Notes: generated by a model not told the origin, from the letters alone. A stretch of 64,000 nt of DNA from Halodesulfovibrio marinisediminis DSM 17456 (GCF_900129975.1 NZ_FSRG01000004.1:310001-374000); one strand, 5' to 3'; counted from the stretch's first letter, positions 38,402 through 46,342 are shown. Numbers and translations are program-made.

Positions 38402-38439
38402 TTGACTTTGAAGAACGGATACATAAAGTGTAAACACTT
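38402..38439 (+). promoter_or_regulatory. Promoter and palindromic candidate operator of the DUF134 operon
   Basis: TTGACT (38402-38407) and TAAAGT (38424-38429) have a 16-base spacer. A perfect inverted repeat, AAGTGT-AA-ACACTT (38426-38439), covers the -10 and the start region, 21 bases before the GTG. As the first gene encodes an HTH protein, autorepression is a natural guess. The rest of 38073-38401 contains an open frame without a ribosome site that I do not accept as a gene. Confidence 0.55.
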
Positions 38440-38460
38440 ACTAACCGAACAGGAGAATTT

Positions 38461-38820
38461 GTGGGCAGACGAAAAATAACCCGCGTTGTCAGAAGGATGC
38501 CCCATGTGGTGTTTTATAAGCCGCAGGGTATTCCGATGATGGATTTAAAAACAGTAGAGTTATCTGTGGACGAATTTGAAGCGCTGCAGTTGATTGATGC
38601 TGAGGGTTATTCACAGGAAGAGGCTGCTGCACAAATGGGCGTTTCCCGTCCTACACTTGGGCGCATTTTAGCAGGGGCACGAAAAACAGTAGCAACTGCA
38701 CTTTCAAAAGGATGCGCAATTCGAGTTGAAGGTGGAGACTATAAATTTGAAGCAGACTTACAAGCTAAGAACGAAGCAGGACAGCCTTGTTGTTCTGGTG
38801 GTAAGCAAACAGATAGGTAA
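38461..38820 (+). CDS. DUF134 HTH DNA-binding protein
   Basis: A 119-residue DUF134 protein, first gene of the orange-protein-like cluster. MGRRKITRVVRRMPHVVFYKPQG and LKTVELSVDEFEALQLIDAEG are the family start; YSQEEAAAQMGVSRPTLGRILAGARKTVATAL is a sigma-70 region 4-like HTH. The GTG start has CAGGAG upstream. DUF134 genes commonly sit beside NifX-domain and MinD-type genes in anaerobes, so it probably regulates this operon. Confidence 0.9.
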   Translation: MGRRKITRVVRRMPHVVFYKPQGIPMMDLKTVELSVDEFEALQLIDAEGYSQEEAAAQMGVSRPTLGRILAGARKTVATALSKGCAIRVEGGDYKFEADLQAKNEAGQPCCSGGKQTDR

Positions 38821-38899
38821 GTCCGGTGTGAATGTTTACATACCTGTGACACTTAAAACGACCATTTTCTGATGCAGAGACATCACCAAGGAGTAACAA

Positions 38900-39412
38900 A
38901 TGGAATCTATTAAAATAGCAATCAGTACCAACGGCCCAACACTTGATGATACCGTTAATCCTCGTTTCGGGCGAGCACCAGGTTTTTTGATTGTTGATTC
39001 TCAGAGTCTTGAATTTACTTACTTGGATAATGGTCTCTCTCAGACAATGGCTCAAGGTGCCGGAATTCAGGCTGCACAGAACGTTGCAGGCAGCGGCGCA
39101 AAAGTTGTGCTTACCGGTTATGTAGGTCCAAAAGCTTTTACCGCACTGGAAGCAGCAAAGATCCAAGTTGGTCAGGATGTTGAAAATATGACAGTGCGTC
39201 AGGCAGTAGAAGAATTTACCAAAGGCAATATCACTATTGCTTCTTCACCGAACTCACAGGGCAAAAGCGGAATGGGCGGCGATGCTACTCAGACTCAAAG
39301 CGCCGGAATGGGTGCTGGTCGCGGACAAGGCGGCGGTCGTGGGCAAGGTGGACAGGGCGGCGGACGTTGTGGTGGCCAAGGTGGCGGTCGCAGAGGCGGA
39401 GGTCGTTTCTAG
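38900..39412 (+). CDS. NifX-domain (dinitrogenase Fe-Mo cofactor family) protein with Gly-Arg-rich tail
   Basis: A 170-residue protein. Residues 4-110 are a NifB/NifX domain (IKIAISTNGPTLDDTVNPRFGRAPGFLIVD, QAAQNVAGSGAKVVLTGYVGPKAF), a fold that binds Fe-Mo, Mo-Cu or related clusters. The last 50 residues are a low-complexity GRGQGG-type tail with one cysteine (GGRCGGQ). This tail is unusual for the family and resembles RGG boxes; it might bind nucleic acid, metal or partners. The ribosome site is AAGGAG. The stop overlaps the next start by one base. Confidence 0.88.
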   Translation: MESIKIAISTNGPTLDDTVNPRFGRAPGFLIVDSQSLEFTYLDNGLSQTMAQGAGIQAAQNVAGSGAKVVLTGYVGPKAFTALEAAKIQVGQDVENMTVRQAVEEFTKGNITIASSPNSQGKSGMGGDATQTQSAGMGAGRGQGGGRGQGGQGGGRCGGQGGGRRGGGRF

Positions 39413-40266
39413 TGATTATTGCAGTGGCTAGCGGTAAGGGCGGTACTGGTAAAACAACAGTTACTGCTGCATTGGCAGCAAACTGGAAGTCCCCCGTTGC
39501 TGCAGTTGATCTGGATGTTGAAGAGCCTAATCTTCATCTATTTTTACATCCTGCGATCACCGGAACAGAGAAGGGATATATTGGGGTTCCTCAAGCAGAC
39601 GAGGGGATGTGCACCTCTTGTGGAGCCTGCGCTGAGTTGTGCCAGTTTAAGGCGATTGCTTTAATCGGGGATACCCTGCTTACCTTTCCTGATATGTGTC
39701 ATGGTTGTGGCGGTTGTATAGCTGTGTGTCCAACCGGCGCATTAACAGAAAGTACTCGCGAGCTGGGCGAGCTGTGCCATGGCACTTCCGGTGATATTGC
39801 GTTCCATATGGGTAGACTTCGCATCGGTGAGGCGATGTGTCCTCCACTAATGAAGTTGGTTAAGAACGAGGTATTTTCTAGATATGAAGAGGTATCTCGT
39901 GACGTTATTCTAGACTCTCCTCCCGGTGCAAGCTGCCCAGCAGTTTGTGCAGTTGCAGATGCAGACTGTGTGGTACTGGTGACCGAGCCTACCCCATTTG
40001 GATTTTATGACTTTAAAATAGCTTATGAAGCCTTTGCCGTCTTTAACAAACCGATGGGGGTTGTTGTGAACAAGGCCGGCGTTGGTGACAGGCAGATATA
40101 CGATTTCTGCAAAGAACATAATGTTCCTATCTGGGCGGAGATTCCGTTCGAAAGATGTATTGCAGAGGCGTATTCATCCGGTGCAGTTATTACAGAAGCT
40201 GTTCCGACCTTGAAACCTGTGTTCGAAGAGCTGACCCGTTCTATTCAGGAGTCCGTCCATGCATGA
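39412..40266 (+). CDS. MinD-type ATPase with two [4Fe-4S] motifs (1)
   Basis: A 284-residue P-loop ATPase of the MinD/Mrp class. The deviant Walker A is ASGKGGTGKTTVTAAL; DLDVEEPNLHLFL is the A' motif. An inserted ferredoxin-like segment (about residues 62-110) has CTSCGACAELCQF and CHGCGGCIAVCPTGAL, eight cysteines for two clusters. DSPPGASCPAVCAVADAD is Walker B-like with extra cysteines. In D. vulgaris, paired ATPases of this kind belong to the orange protein (ORP) complex. The GTG start at 39412 follows GGAGG and overlaps the previous stop; it overlaps the next gene by eight bases. Confidence 0.92.
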   Translation: MIIAVASGKGGTGKTTVTAALAANWKSPVAAVDLDVEEPNLHLFLHPAITGTEKGYIGVPQADEGMCTSCGACAELCQFKAIALIGDTLLTFPDMCHGCGGCIAVCPTGALTESTRELGELCHGTSGDIAFHMGRLRIGEAMCPPLMKLVKNEVFSRYEEVSRDVILDSPPGASCPAVCAVADADCVVLVTEPTPFGFYDFKIAYEAFAVFNKPMGVVVNKAGVGDRQIYDFCKEHNVPIWAEIPFERCIAEAYSSGAVITEAVPTLKPVFEELTRSIQESVHA

Positions 40267-41122
40267 GATTCTCGTAATCAGCGGTAAGGGCGGAGCCGGT
40301 AAAACAACTGTTACTGGTGCGTTTGCCCACCTTTCAGATAATGCAATACTTTGCGATCTGGATGTAGATGCGCCGGATTTCCATCTTATCAGTCAGCCTG
40401 ATAAGTATCAGGAGCATGAATTCTGGTCAGGGTATGAAGCATCTATCCGTCAGGATGAGTGTATGCATTGCGGTGATTGTCGGGAACGATGCCGTTTTGA
40501 TGCAATTAAGCTTGAAGATGGAACGTACACAGTAGACCCGATGAAATGCGAAGGCTGCAAAGTTTGCGTTACATTGTGTCCGGGTGAAGCTATCGATTTT
40601 AACATTAAAAAATGCGGCGAATGGTACAGGTCAAAAACTCGCTTCGGGCATCTTGTTCATGCCCAGCTGTATCCAGGGGAAGAAAACTCCGGCAGGCTGG
40701 TTGCTTTGCTGAAAGATGAAGCCCGTAAGACAGCAAAAGAGCTTGATCTTGATATCTTGCTTGCAGACGGTGCACCGGGTATCGGGTGCCCCGTAATCAG
40801 CTCTCTTTCCGGAACTGACCTTGCCGTATTTGTAACAGAGCCGACCCCTTCCGGCTTGCATGATTTAGAACGTGTTGCTGCATTATGTGACCACTTCCGA
40901 GTAAAGGGATGTGTAGTCATTAATAAATATGATTTGAATACCGACATGACAGCGCAAATTGAAGCATTCTGTAACCAGCAGGGATATCCGGTTGTCGGAA
41001 GAGTCCCTCATACCAATGCTGTTACTGCAGCAATGGTGGATCGTAAGTCTGTTACGGAATTTGATTCAACCATGTACGCTGATTTTGCCGGTATTTGGAA
41101 CAATGTACTCTCACAGCTGTAA
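40259..41122 (+). CDS. MinD-type ATPase with two [4Fe-4S] motifs (2)
   Basis: A 287-residue paralogue of the preceding ATPase. Walker A is SGKGGAGKTTVTGAF, A' is DLDVDAPDFHLI, and the insert shows CMHCGDCRERCRF and CEGCKVCVTLCPGEA. DGAPGIGCPVISSLSGTD is the matching Walker B region and FVTEPTPSGLHDLERV a shared motif. The two ATPases probably form a heterodimer acting on the NixX-type partner proteins, as inferred for the ORP complex. It overlaps the upstream gene by eight bases, indicating coupling. Confidence 0.92.
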   Translation: MHEILVISGKGGAGKTTVTGAFAHLSDNAILCDLDVDAPDFHLISQPDKYQEHEFWSGYEASIRQDECMHCGDCRERCRFDAIKLEDGTYTVDPMKCEGCKVCVTLCPGEAIDFNIKKCGEWYRSKTRFGHLVHAQLYPGEENSGRLVALLKDEARKTAKELDLDILLADGAPGIGCPVISSLSGTDLAVFVTEPTPSGLHDLERVAALCDHFRVKGCVVINKYDLNTDMTAQIEAFCNQQGYPVVGRVPHTNAVTAAMVDRKSVTEFDSTMYADFAGIWNNVLSQL

Positions 41123-41168
41123 TTAACCCTTGCAGCACTGAAATTTTGACATGTTACAAGGAGAAAAT

Positions 41169-41567
41169 ATGTCTTCAATTCTCGTAGCAGTTCCATCTGC
41201 AGCACCAGGTGGACTAGACGCAGGCGTAGATGCACACTTCGGCCATTGCCAGATGTACACTCTTGTTTCCGTAGAAGACGGTAACATTGCTAATGTGGAA
41301 GTTATTCCTAATATCCCGCATGAGCAGGGTGGTTGCATGGCTCCTGTAAATTATCTTGCAGAGCACAAAGTGCAGGCAATCATTTCCGGCGGTATGGGTA
41401 TGCGCCCTCTGATGGGCTTCCGTCAGGTTGGTATTGACGTTCTGCACGGCAACGGTGCAGCAAGCGTTCAGGATGCAGTAAGCGCATTTATCGCTGGCTC
41501 CCTGCCACGCTTCTCTCAGGAATTCACTTGCGGTGGCGGCAGCTCTCACGGTTGCGGCAACCACTAG
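41169..41567 (+). CDS. NifX-domain protein (ORP-like) with Cys/His tail
   Basis: A 132-residue NifB/NifX-domain protein, last gene of the cluster. ILVAVPSAAPGGLDAGVDAHFGHCQMYTLV and IISGGMGMRPLMGFRQVGIDVL are the family core. It ends CGGGSSHGCGNH, a short metal-binding-looking tail. The known orange protein of Desulfovibrio has this fold and holds a Mo-Cu sulfide cluster; this gene is a candidate for the same type, but the cluster cannot be read from sequence. The ATG at 41169 has AAGGAG upstream. Confidence 0.9.
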   Translation: MSSILVAVPSAAPGGLDAGVDAHFGHCQMYTLVSVEDGNIANVEVIPNIPHEQGGCMAPVNYLAEHKVQAIISGGMGMRPLMGFRQVGIDVLHGNGAASVQDAVSAFIAGSLPRFSQEFTCGGGSSHGCGNH

Positions 41568-41591
41568 AAGAAAATTGCATCAGGTATGGAG

Positions 41592-41726
41592 CGGTAGTGT
41601 TCCTCGGCTGGGGAAACAGCGCTGCAAATTCGGATTCCGAGTTTGCATTTCCTGCCCACGGATATGTCTTCCATTCACTCCAGATCTATTTGCAACACCT
41701 GCGATGGGAACATCGCGCAACTACCG
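41592..41726 (+). ncRNA. Candidate structured RNA downstream of the NifX gene
   Basis: A closing helix CGGTAGTG (41592-41599) with CAACTACCG (41718-41726) encloses two stable hairpins: GCAAATTCG/CGAGTTTGC (41624-41646) and GCGATG-GGAA-CATCGC (41701-41716), the latter capped by a GNRA tetraloop. The overlapping short frames have no ribosome sites. It lies upstream of the operon terminator and about 310 bases before the next gene, so it may be a 3' UTR element, a small RNA or part of a leader. It matches no riboswitch class I can recall. Confidence 0.35.
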
Positions 41727-41856
41727 GGGCATTCGTTCGATACATGGATATTCTCTGCTGACAGTCATTGCTGCACGGCACCGCGCCAACGCAATCTTTT
41801 GTTGCCAGCAGAGGCTCTTTTCTTGATATACTGATTCTATCCGGTAGTATTGCAAC

Positions 41857-41892
41857 AGAAAAACGAGATGTTTATCATCTCGTTTTTCTGCG
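41857..41892 (+). terminator. Terminator of the orp-like operon
   Basis: AGAAAAACGAGATG/CATCTCGTTTTTCT hairpin. Its position supports a downstream start for the following gene. Confidence 0.85.
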
Positions 41893-42035
41893 TTTGGGGG
41901 ACAGCATATTTTTTACTGTGTCCAGTCATATGTCCTTCTGTCTATCTTTCCTTGCTGTTCTTGCTTTCAGTGCTTATATCCCTTGCGGTGCAGGGCGTTG
42001 AATCCTGCCATTTTGTTGAGAGCAAGGAGACTCCG

Positions 42036-42857
42036 GTGTTTATCCCTTTGGATACGTGTACAGATGAATTTTCTAAAGAAGCAGCTGCGTTCGGGTATTG
42101 TGCTACATGCGGTGTAACGCATTCGTTACCGTTCGGGGCAGCTAAGTTTTATGCTCGTCAACTACGCGAGCAGCTTGAAATCAAAGGTGATATGCTTCTT
42201 CCTGTACCCGATGGCGTTGAAAATCAGCGGGAAATCCAGGCACAGCTCGATGGTCTTGCAGGGAACCCACGGTATAGCATGGACTACCTTTGGGGTATCG
42301 CATTGGGGCAGATGCTCGGTGTTATGGTCTGCAAAAAACAGGATGGTACCATCGGGATTGTGCGGGCATTTTCAGGGCAGTATGACAGGTTATATGAGAT
42401 ACCAGGTTGGGCGCCGCCTGTAATGAACTTGGTACGCTATAATGAAGTGTACTCTGTTGGAAATAAAGTAGTTAATGAGTACACAGAACGGATTAATGCC
42501 GTCGCTCCTTCCGAAACATTACTTCTGCAACAGCTTAAGCGGGAACGCAAAGTCTGTTCGCGCTCATTAATGGATGAGTTGTACGACCTGTATGTTCTTG
42601 AAAACTTTAAGGGTGAAAGAAAAACGCTTAGAGATGTTTTTTATAGCAGGCATGGAATGCGTACCGGTACCGCGGATTGTTGTGCTCCGAAGCTCATCAA
42701 CTATGCACAGCAACATCAGTTGACCCCGTTGGGTATTGCAGAATTTTTCTATGGGACTGAAAACAAATCGCAAACTAGGCAGCACGGTAATTTTTATGAG
42801 GCGTGCGAAGAAAAATGCCAGCCGATTCTCGGCTTTATGCTTTGCGGATTACCATAA
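42036..42857 (+). CDS. Homologue of the N-terminal domain of two-domain RluA-type proteins
   Basis: A 273-residue protein. Stretches such as LGQMLGVMVCKKQDGTIG followed by AFSGQYDRLYEIPGW, and DCCAPKLINYAQQHQLTP followed by FYGTENKSQTRQHG, match my memory of the N-terminal domain of long (about 550 aa) RluA-family pseudouridine synthases of gammaproteobacteria. Here that domain is a separate gene, directly followed by a stand-alone RluA-type synthase. Its biochemical role is unknown. The GTG at 42036 is chosen because of AAGGAG at 42024-42029 and because the longer frame would run through the upstream terminator. Confidence 0.7.
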   Translation: MFIPLDTCTDEFSKEAAAFGYCATCGVTHSLPFGAAKFYARQLREQLEIKGDMLLPVPDGVENQREIQAQLDGLAGNPRYSMDYLWGIALGQMLGVMVCKKQDGTIGIVRAFSGQYDRLYEIPGWAPPVMNLVRYNEVYSVGNKVVNEYTERINAVAPSETLLLQQLKRERKVCSRSLMDELYDLYVLENFKGERKTLRDVFYSRHGMRTGTADCCAPKLINYAQQHQLTPLGIAEFFYGTENKSQTRQHGNFYEACEEKCQPILGFMLCGLP

Positions 42858-42874
42858 TTTTTTTGGATTGATAC

Positions 42875-43534
42875 ATGTTTGATAAATATGATGCATCGCA
42901 TCTTACAATGGATGTTTTGTACGCAGATGATCATTGCGTTGTCGTTTACAAGCCTTCAGGGTTACTTTCCGTTCCTGGAAAAGGGCCGGAAAAGGCAGAC
43001 TGTGTTGTAAGTCGCGTGCGTGAGATGTTTCCGGGATGTATTGAGCATCCAGAGGCGCATCGTCTAGATATGTCTACCTCAGGCATCCTTATTCTTGGTC
43101 TGACAATGGAAGCTAAGCGTAATTTGTCTACCGAGTTCCGTGAACGTCGCGTCGGGAAAAAGTATGAGGCCATTCTAGATGGTGAAGTTCGTGGGGAAAG
43201 CGGAACGATTGATTTGCCTCTGCGTCTGGACTGGTTTAACAGCCCTATCCGTATTTATGATCCGCTTCAGGGTAAGCGTTGTATTACCTTGTGGCAGAAA
43301 TTGGATCACACAGACGGCAAAACTCGAATCGCTTTCGATCTTATTACCGGACGTACACACCAGTTGCGTGTACATTCTTCCCACAAGTTCGGTCTGGGAT
43401 GTCCGATTGTTGGGGATAATTTGTACGGTACTCGTCATCCGGGGGAACGTCTTATGTTGCATTCCCGTTATTTAAAGATTGCGCACCCTGTTTCTGGTGA
43501 AATGATGGAGTTCGACAGAGCTCCGGACTTTTAG
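42875..43534 (+). CDS. RluA-family pseudouridine synthase (second paralogue)
   Basis: A 219-residue synthase without an S4 domain. The catalytic aspartate is Asp65 in AHRLDMSTSGIL; VVYKPSGLLSVPGKG and TGRTHQLRVHSSHKFGLGCPIVGDNLYG are diagnostic. It shares extensive similarity with the protein at 32516. It follows the previous gene by 17 bases, so the pair is probably co-transcribed and corresponds to the two halves of a fused protein found in other bacteria. Confidence 0.9.
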   Translation: MFDKYDASHLTMDVLYADDHCVVVYKPSGLLSVPGKGPEKADCVVSRVREMFPGCIEHPEAHRLDMSTSGILILGLTMEAKRNLSTEFRERRVGKKYEAILDGEVRGESGTIDLPLRLDWFNSPIRIYDPLQGKRCITLWQKLDHTDGKTRIAFDLITGRTHQLRVHSSHKFGLGCPIVGDNLYGTRHPGERLMLHSRYLKIAHPVSGEMMEFDRAPDF

Positions 43535-43617
43535 ATCGGGAGCTGTTCTGCACTCTTTTTGAATATTGAAAATCTACGGCAGAGTTCAGGCTGTAGTAAT
43601 GCTTCGGGAGGATATAA

Positions 43618-43854
43618 ATGCTGACATTTAAGTGTGCTGCATGCCGCAGAAAGCTTTGGAAGTATTACAAGATAGGCAAAGGTGAAGTTGTCCGGTGTCA
43701 CAAAGATAGAATTAAGAAAATTTTTGAGATAGACGAACGGGACGGTAAGGTCTTTTGTCTGTGCGGGCGTCCTATCGGAGTTGATAAAGAAGGACATTAC
43801 AGAATGATCCGTAATGCCTGTACCTATTCTGGAACGAAAGAATCGAAGAAATAA
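43618..43854 (+). CDS. Small cysteine-rich hypothetical protein
   Basis: A 78-residue basic protein with FKCAACRRKLWKYY near the N-terminus and CHKDRI plus CLCGRPIG later, five cysteines that could form a zinc ribbon. I do not recognise a named family. A GGGAGG ribosome site lies upstream, and a terminator begins at the stop. It may follow the RluA gene in the same transcript. Confidence 0.75.
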   Translation: MLTFKCAACRRKLWKYYKIGKGEVVRCHKDRIKKIFEIDERDGKVFCLCGRPIGVDKEGHYRMIRNACTYSGTKESKK

Positions 43855-43886
43855 AAAAAGGAAAGGTATCCCTTTCCTTTTTTTTA
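43852..43886. terminator. Bidirectional terminator
   Basis: AAAAGGAAAGG/CCTTTCCTTTT with extended A and T runs on both sides, between convergent small genes. Confidence 0.88.
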
Positions 43887-43904
43887 TGACTAGTCAATTA
43901 GCCG

Positions 43905-44123
43905 CTAGGCGCTTTCTTCTTGTGCTTTTTTTAGAAGTTCAATGACACTCCCACGTTCCTGAGCAAGACGTTGCCATTTTTTCTTTTCTTTTTTGGTTGC
44001 TTCAATTGTATGAAGCAGGTCTCGAATTGTCTGTGCAGGGTAACCGTAGCTTGGCTGTTCTTTACGCAGTTCTTCATCATTGCGTTGGCGTAGTGCCTTC
44101 AGTTGATTAGCATTCAAAATCAT
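43905..44123 (-). CDS. Small helical hypothetical protein
   Basis: A 72-residue, charged, probably coiled-coil protein (LKALRQRNDEELRKEQ; IEATKKEKKKWQRLAQERG; IELLKKAQEESA). The family is not recognised. The ATG at 44123 has AAAGGA seven bases upstream; a GTG six bases earlier would sit on the ribosome site. It is convergent with the cysteine-rich gene. Confidence 0.65.
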   Translation of the reverse strand: MILNANQLKALRQRNDEELRKEQPSYGYPAQTIRDLLHTIEATKKEKKKWQRLAQERGSVIELLKKAQEESA

Positions 44124-44462
44124 AAGCACATCCTTTCAAATTGATGACATATTCACACACGGATTCCTGTTGAACAGGGATTGCAGTTAGAAAGTGCATA
44201 ACAGATATCGGTTAAAAAGACATGGAGTCGTACATACGATGCCGTATGTTGCATGTTAAAATATCGGGGTAGTCCTGCCTGTACGCCTTTCGTCGTGTTG
44301 TGTTGTCTCAATCTGCCTAAAAAAGACTCATCGGCAACCAGTGTTTTATGACTGACTGCGCACGGGACTGTAATCTCATGGTGTCTCTAAGAGAACCATT
44401 ATCATGAGTATATACTGCCTGTACTTTCAATAGTTATCAACCTTGGCAGGCTATATTCATAT
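44124..44462. other. Intergenic region between two leftward genes
   Basis: These 339 bases lie between ndh and the small helical gene, both on the minus strand. No gene was recognised and no clear terminator for ndh was found. A small inverted repeat, TCCTGTT/AACAGGGA, lies at about 44164-44179. Confidence 0.4.
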
Positions 44463-45812
44463 TTATTCTGCTGAACGTTTGTTCAGAGCAGCTCCTTCAA
44501 TGCTTGAAGAATCGTATTCATCTGTTTTTTCACTCGGGATGGTATCTTTTGTTTTGGGCATGATTAAGCGTACTCCGCGCTCATAGAGTAGGTATTCGAA
44601 TCCCCAGTTGATTAATACAATTAGCCTGTTACGGAATCCAATGAGGTATAGTAGGTGGATGATCAGCCAGGTTATCCATGCGAAGAATCCTGTAATTTTG
44701 AGTTTCCCCAGATGGACAACAGCGCTTGAGCGACCAATCGTCGCAAGGGAGCCTTTATCGAAGTAGGAGAACGGGGAAAGCTCCTTGTCTTCAAAAAAGT
44801 TTGCGAGGTTTTGTGCTGCCAGAGTCCCTTGCTGGATTGCGTTTGGAGCTACGGTGGGGCCTGGTATTAACTTGTCTCCATCCATTGGTAGCGCAATGTC
44901 TCCCGCAACAAAAACCTCCGGATGATCTGCAAGGTTTAATTCAGGAGTGGTGATGATACGTTTTGCCTTACCGAGCGGCATGCCCATGCGCTCTGCAACC
45001 TTGTTTCCACGGATACCTGCTGTCCATATAACGGTGCGTGTAGGGATGGCTTCTCCTGAGTTCAAGGTTACTTTGTCAACGTCCACCTGTACGACATGCT
45101 GCTTGTAACAACCTTGTACACCAAGTTTTTCAAGTTTTTTCATGGTATACATCTGTAGTTTCTCAGGAAATCCGGAAAGCGGTTCGTCTTCGCCTTCAAT
45201 GAGAATGATTTTTATATCTTCTTTAGCTAATTCACTGAAATCTCTGCGTAGTGAAGTATGAACGAGCTCTGCCAGTGCCCCTACATATTCGATGCCGGTT
45301 GGGCCGCCGCCAACTACGGTAAAGGTGAGCAGTTGATTACGTAGGTCTGGATCCGATTCATATTGTGCATATTCAAAACAGGAAAGAATATGGTTACGTA
45401 TATCTATCGCATCTTCTGCGTTTTTAAGTGAGAAGGCATATTTTTTTGCTCCGGGGACTCCGAAGAAATTGGTGACGCTTCCCAAAGCAATGATGAGCCC
45501 ATCATACTTGATACGTCCCACATCAGTGATCAGAGCCTTATGGTCAAGATCAAGCCCTGTAACTTCTGCCATGCGAAATTCAACGTTGGGCATCTTGCGG
45601 AAGGTTCCGCGGAGCGGGTATGAGATTTGCTCTGGTTCCAGTCCTGCGGATGCAACTTGATAAAGTAACGGTTGGAATAGGTGGTAGTTGTTACGGTCAA
45701 TTACTGTAACTTGGTATTGACCTTTTTTTCCGAGCTCTTTTGCTGCCCAGAGTCCGGCAAATCCGCCGCCTAATATAATGATGTGTTTACTCGTGCTGTT
45801 GTTTTTTGACAT
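44463..45812 (-). CDS. ndh: Type II NADH:quinone oxidoreductase (NDH-2-like)
   Basis: A 449-residue membrane-associated flavoprotein that passes electrons from NADH to quinone without proton pumping. The FAD-binding motif is IIILGGGFAGLWAAKELGKKG (here residues 11-30); the NAD-binding motif is VVGGGPTGIEYVGALAEL; FVAGDIALPMDG and APNAIQQGTLAAQN are typical C-terminal FAD segments. A hydrophobic helix (FFAWITWLIIHLLYLIGF) near the end anchors it in the membrane. An acidic/serine tail follows. It is monocistronic. Confidence 0.9.
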   Translation of the reverse strand: MSKNNSTSKHIIILGGGFAGLWAAKELGKKGQYQVTVIDRNNYHLFQPLLYQVASAGLEPEQISYPLRGTFRKMPNVEFRMAEVTGLDLDHKALITDVGRIKYDGLIIALGSVTNFFGVPGAKKYAFSLKNAEDAIDIRNHILSCFEYAQYESDPDLRNQLLTFTVVGGGPTGIEYVGALAELVHTSLRRDFSELAKEDIKIILIEGEDEPLSGFPEKLQMYTMKKLEKLGVQGCYKQHVVQVDVDKVTLNSGEAIPTRTVIWTAGIRGNKVAERMGMPLGKAKRIITTPELNLADHPEVFVAGDIALPMDGDKLIPGPTVAPNAIQQGTLAAQNLANFFEDKELSPFSYFDKGSLATIGRSSAVVHLGKLKITGFFAWITWLIIHLLYLIGFRNRLIVLINWGFEYLLYERGVRLIMPKTKDTIPSEKTDEYDSSSIEGAALNKRSAE

Positions 45813-46017
45813 AAGTACACCATGATGCGGGAATGTTATCTTATGGTTATCAGGCTAGAATTGTAGCATATTAATTACGAGGCTCTTCCTACTATACCTA
45901 TGTATGATTTTAGCAATAGTGTATAGAGTTTTTTACGATACTGAGGACTATTAATTATATCATATTTTAGATAGATTAGTTAAGTTGCATTGTGATTATT
46001 TATAGCAGGAGTTGCTT

Positions 46018-46305
46018 GTGGGAAAACTCAGTATTGACCTGCTTAAATCCGGTATGGTGCTTCAGGACGAAGTTCGGGGGATGAAGGGGAAACGTTTGTT
46101 TCCTGCCGGTGTTAAGTTGGATAACCAAAAGATTACAATTCTTAAAGCATGGGGAGTGGTTGAGGCTGATGTTGTAGGGGGTACACGTGAAAGTTCCCGA
46201 CAGGCACAAATAGAAAAAGAGTCTGTTGCGGATGAAGCGCAGTTGCTTGCTAAGCGGCAGGCCACAGGTTCGACTCCTGTCAGGCGCACCATCACGTATA
46301 AGTGA
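46018..46305 (+). pseudogene. Gene truncated at the left end of the element
   Basis: The first 65 residues, KLSIDLLKSGMVLQDEVRG and GKRLFPAGVKLDNQKITILKAW, resemble the N-terminal module found in HD-GYP and HDOD-type signalling proteins and in related short Desulfovibrio proteins. From residue 75 on, the frame reads through sequence that is a tRNA 3' half on the plus strand, giving a meaningless tail that stops 14 bases after the CCA. The natural C-terminus has therefore been replaced at the element boundary. The GTG at 46018 is preceded by CAGGAG. A natural protein of this short length cannot be wholly ruled out. Confidence 0.6.
46242..46291 (+). other. tRNA 3'-half / candidate att site
   Basis: From 46242 the sequence has an anticodon-type stem-loop (GTTGC-TTGCTAA-GCGGC), a short variable region, a perfect T arm ACAGG-TTCGACT-CCTGT, the acceptor strand CAGGCGC, discriminator A and CCA. 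The 5' half is absent: no GCGCCTG lies upstream. A terminator follows at 46310. This is what the element's attachment end looks like when the element carries the tRNA 3' part. Confidence 0.7.
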
Positions 46306-46309
46306 GTTT

Positions 46310-46342
46310 AAAAAAGTTCTTATTCTACAAGGACTTTTTTTT
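46310..46342 (+). terminator. Terminator after the tRNA 3' half
   Basis: AAAAAAGTTCTT/AAGGACTTTTTT (one G-T pair) then T, placed where a tRNA terminator would be. Confidence 0.7.

Noticed and set aside
38096-38479. 127-codon frame before the DUF134 gene
   Set aside because: No ribosome site, unusual composition, overlaps the next gene and covers its -35/-10 promoter and palindrome.
41528-41834. Several overlapping short frames after the NifX gene
   Set aside because: None has a ribosome site or recognisable domain; base pairing in the region explains it better as RNA structure.
41850-42035. N-terminal hydrophobic extension of the gene at 42036
   Set aside because: It would run through the operon terminator hairpin and lacks a ribosome site, whereas AAGGAG precedes the GTG at 42036.
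46216-46291. A complete functional tRNA gene at the element's left end
   Set aside because: The required 5' acceptor strand GCGCCTG and a normal D arm are absent; only the 3' half is tRNA.
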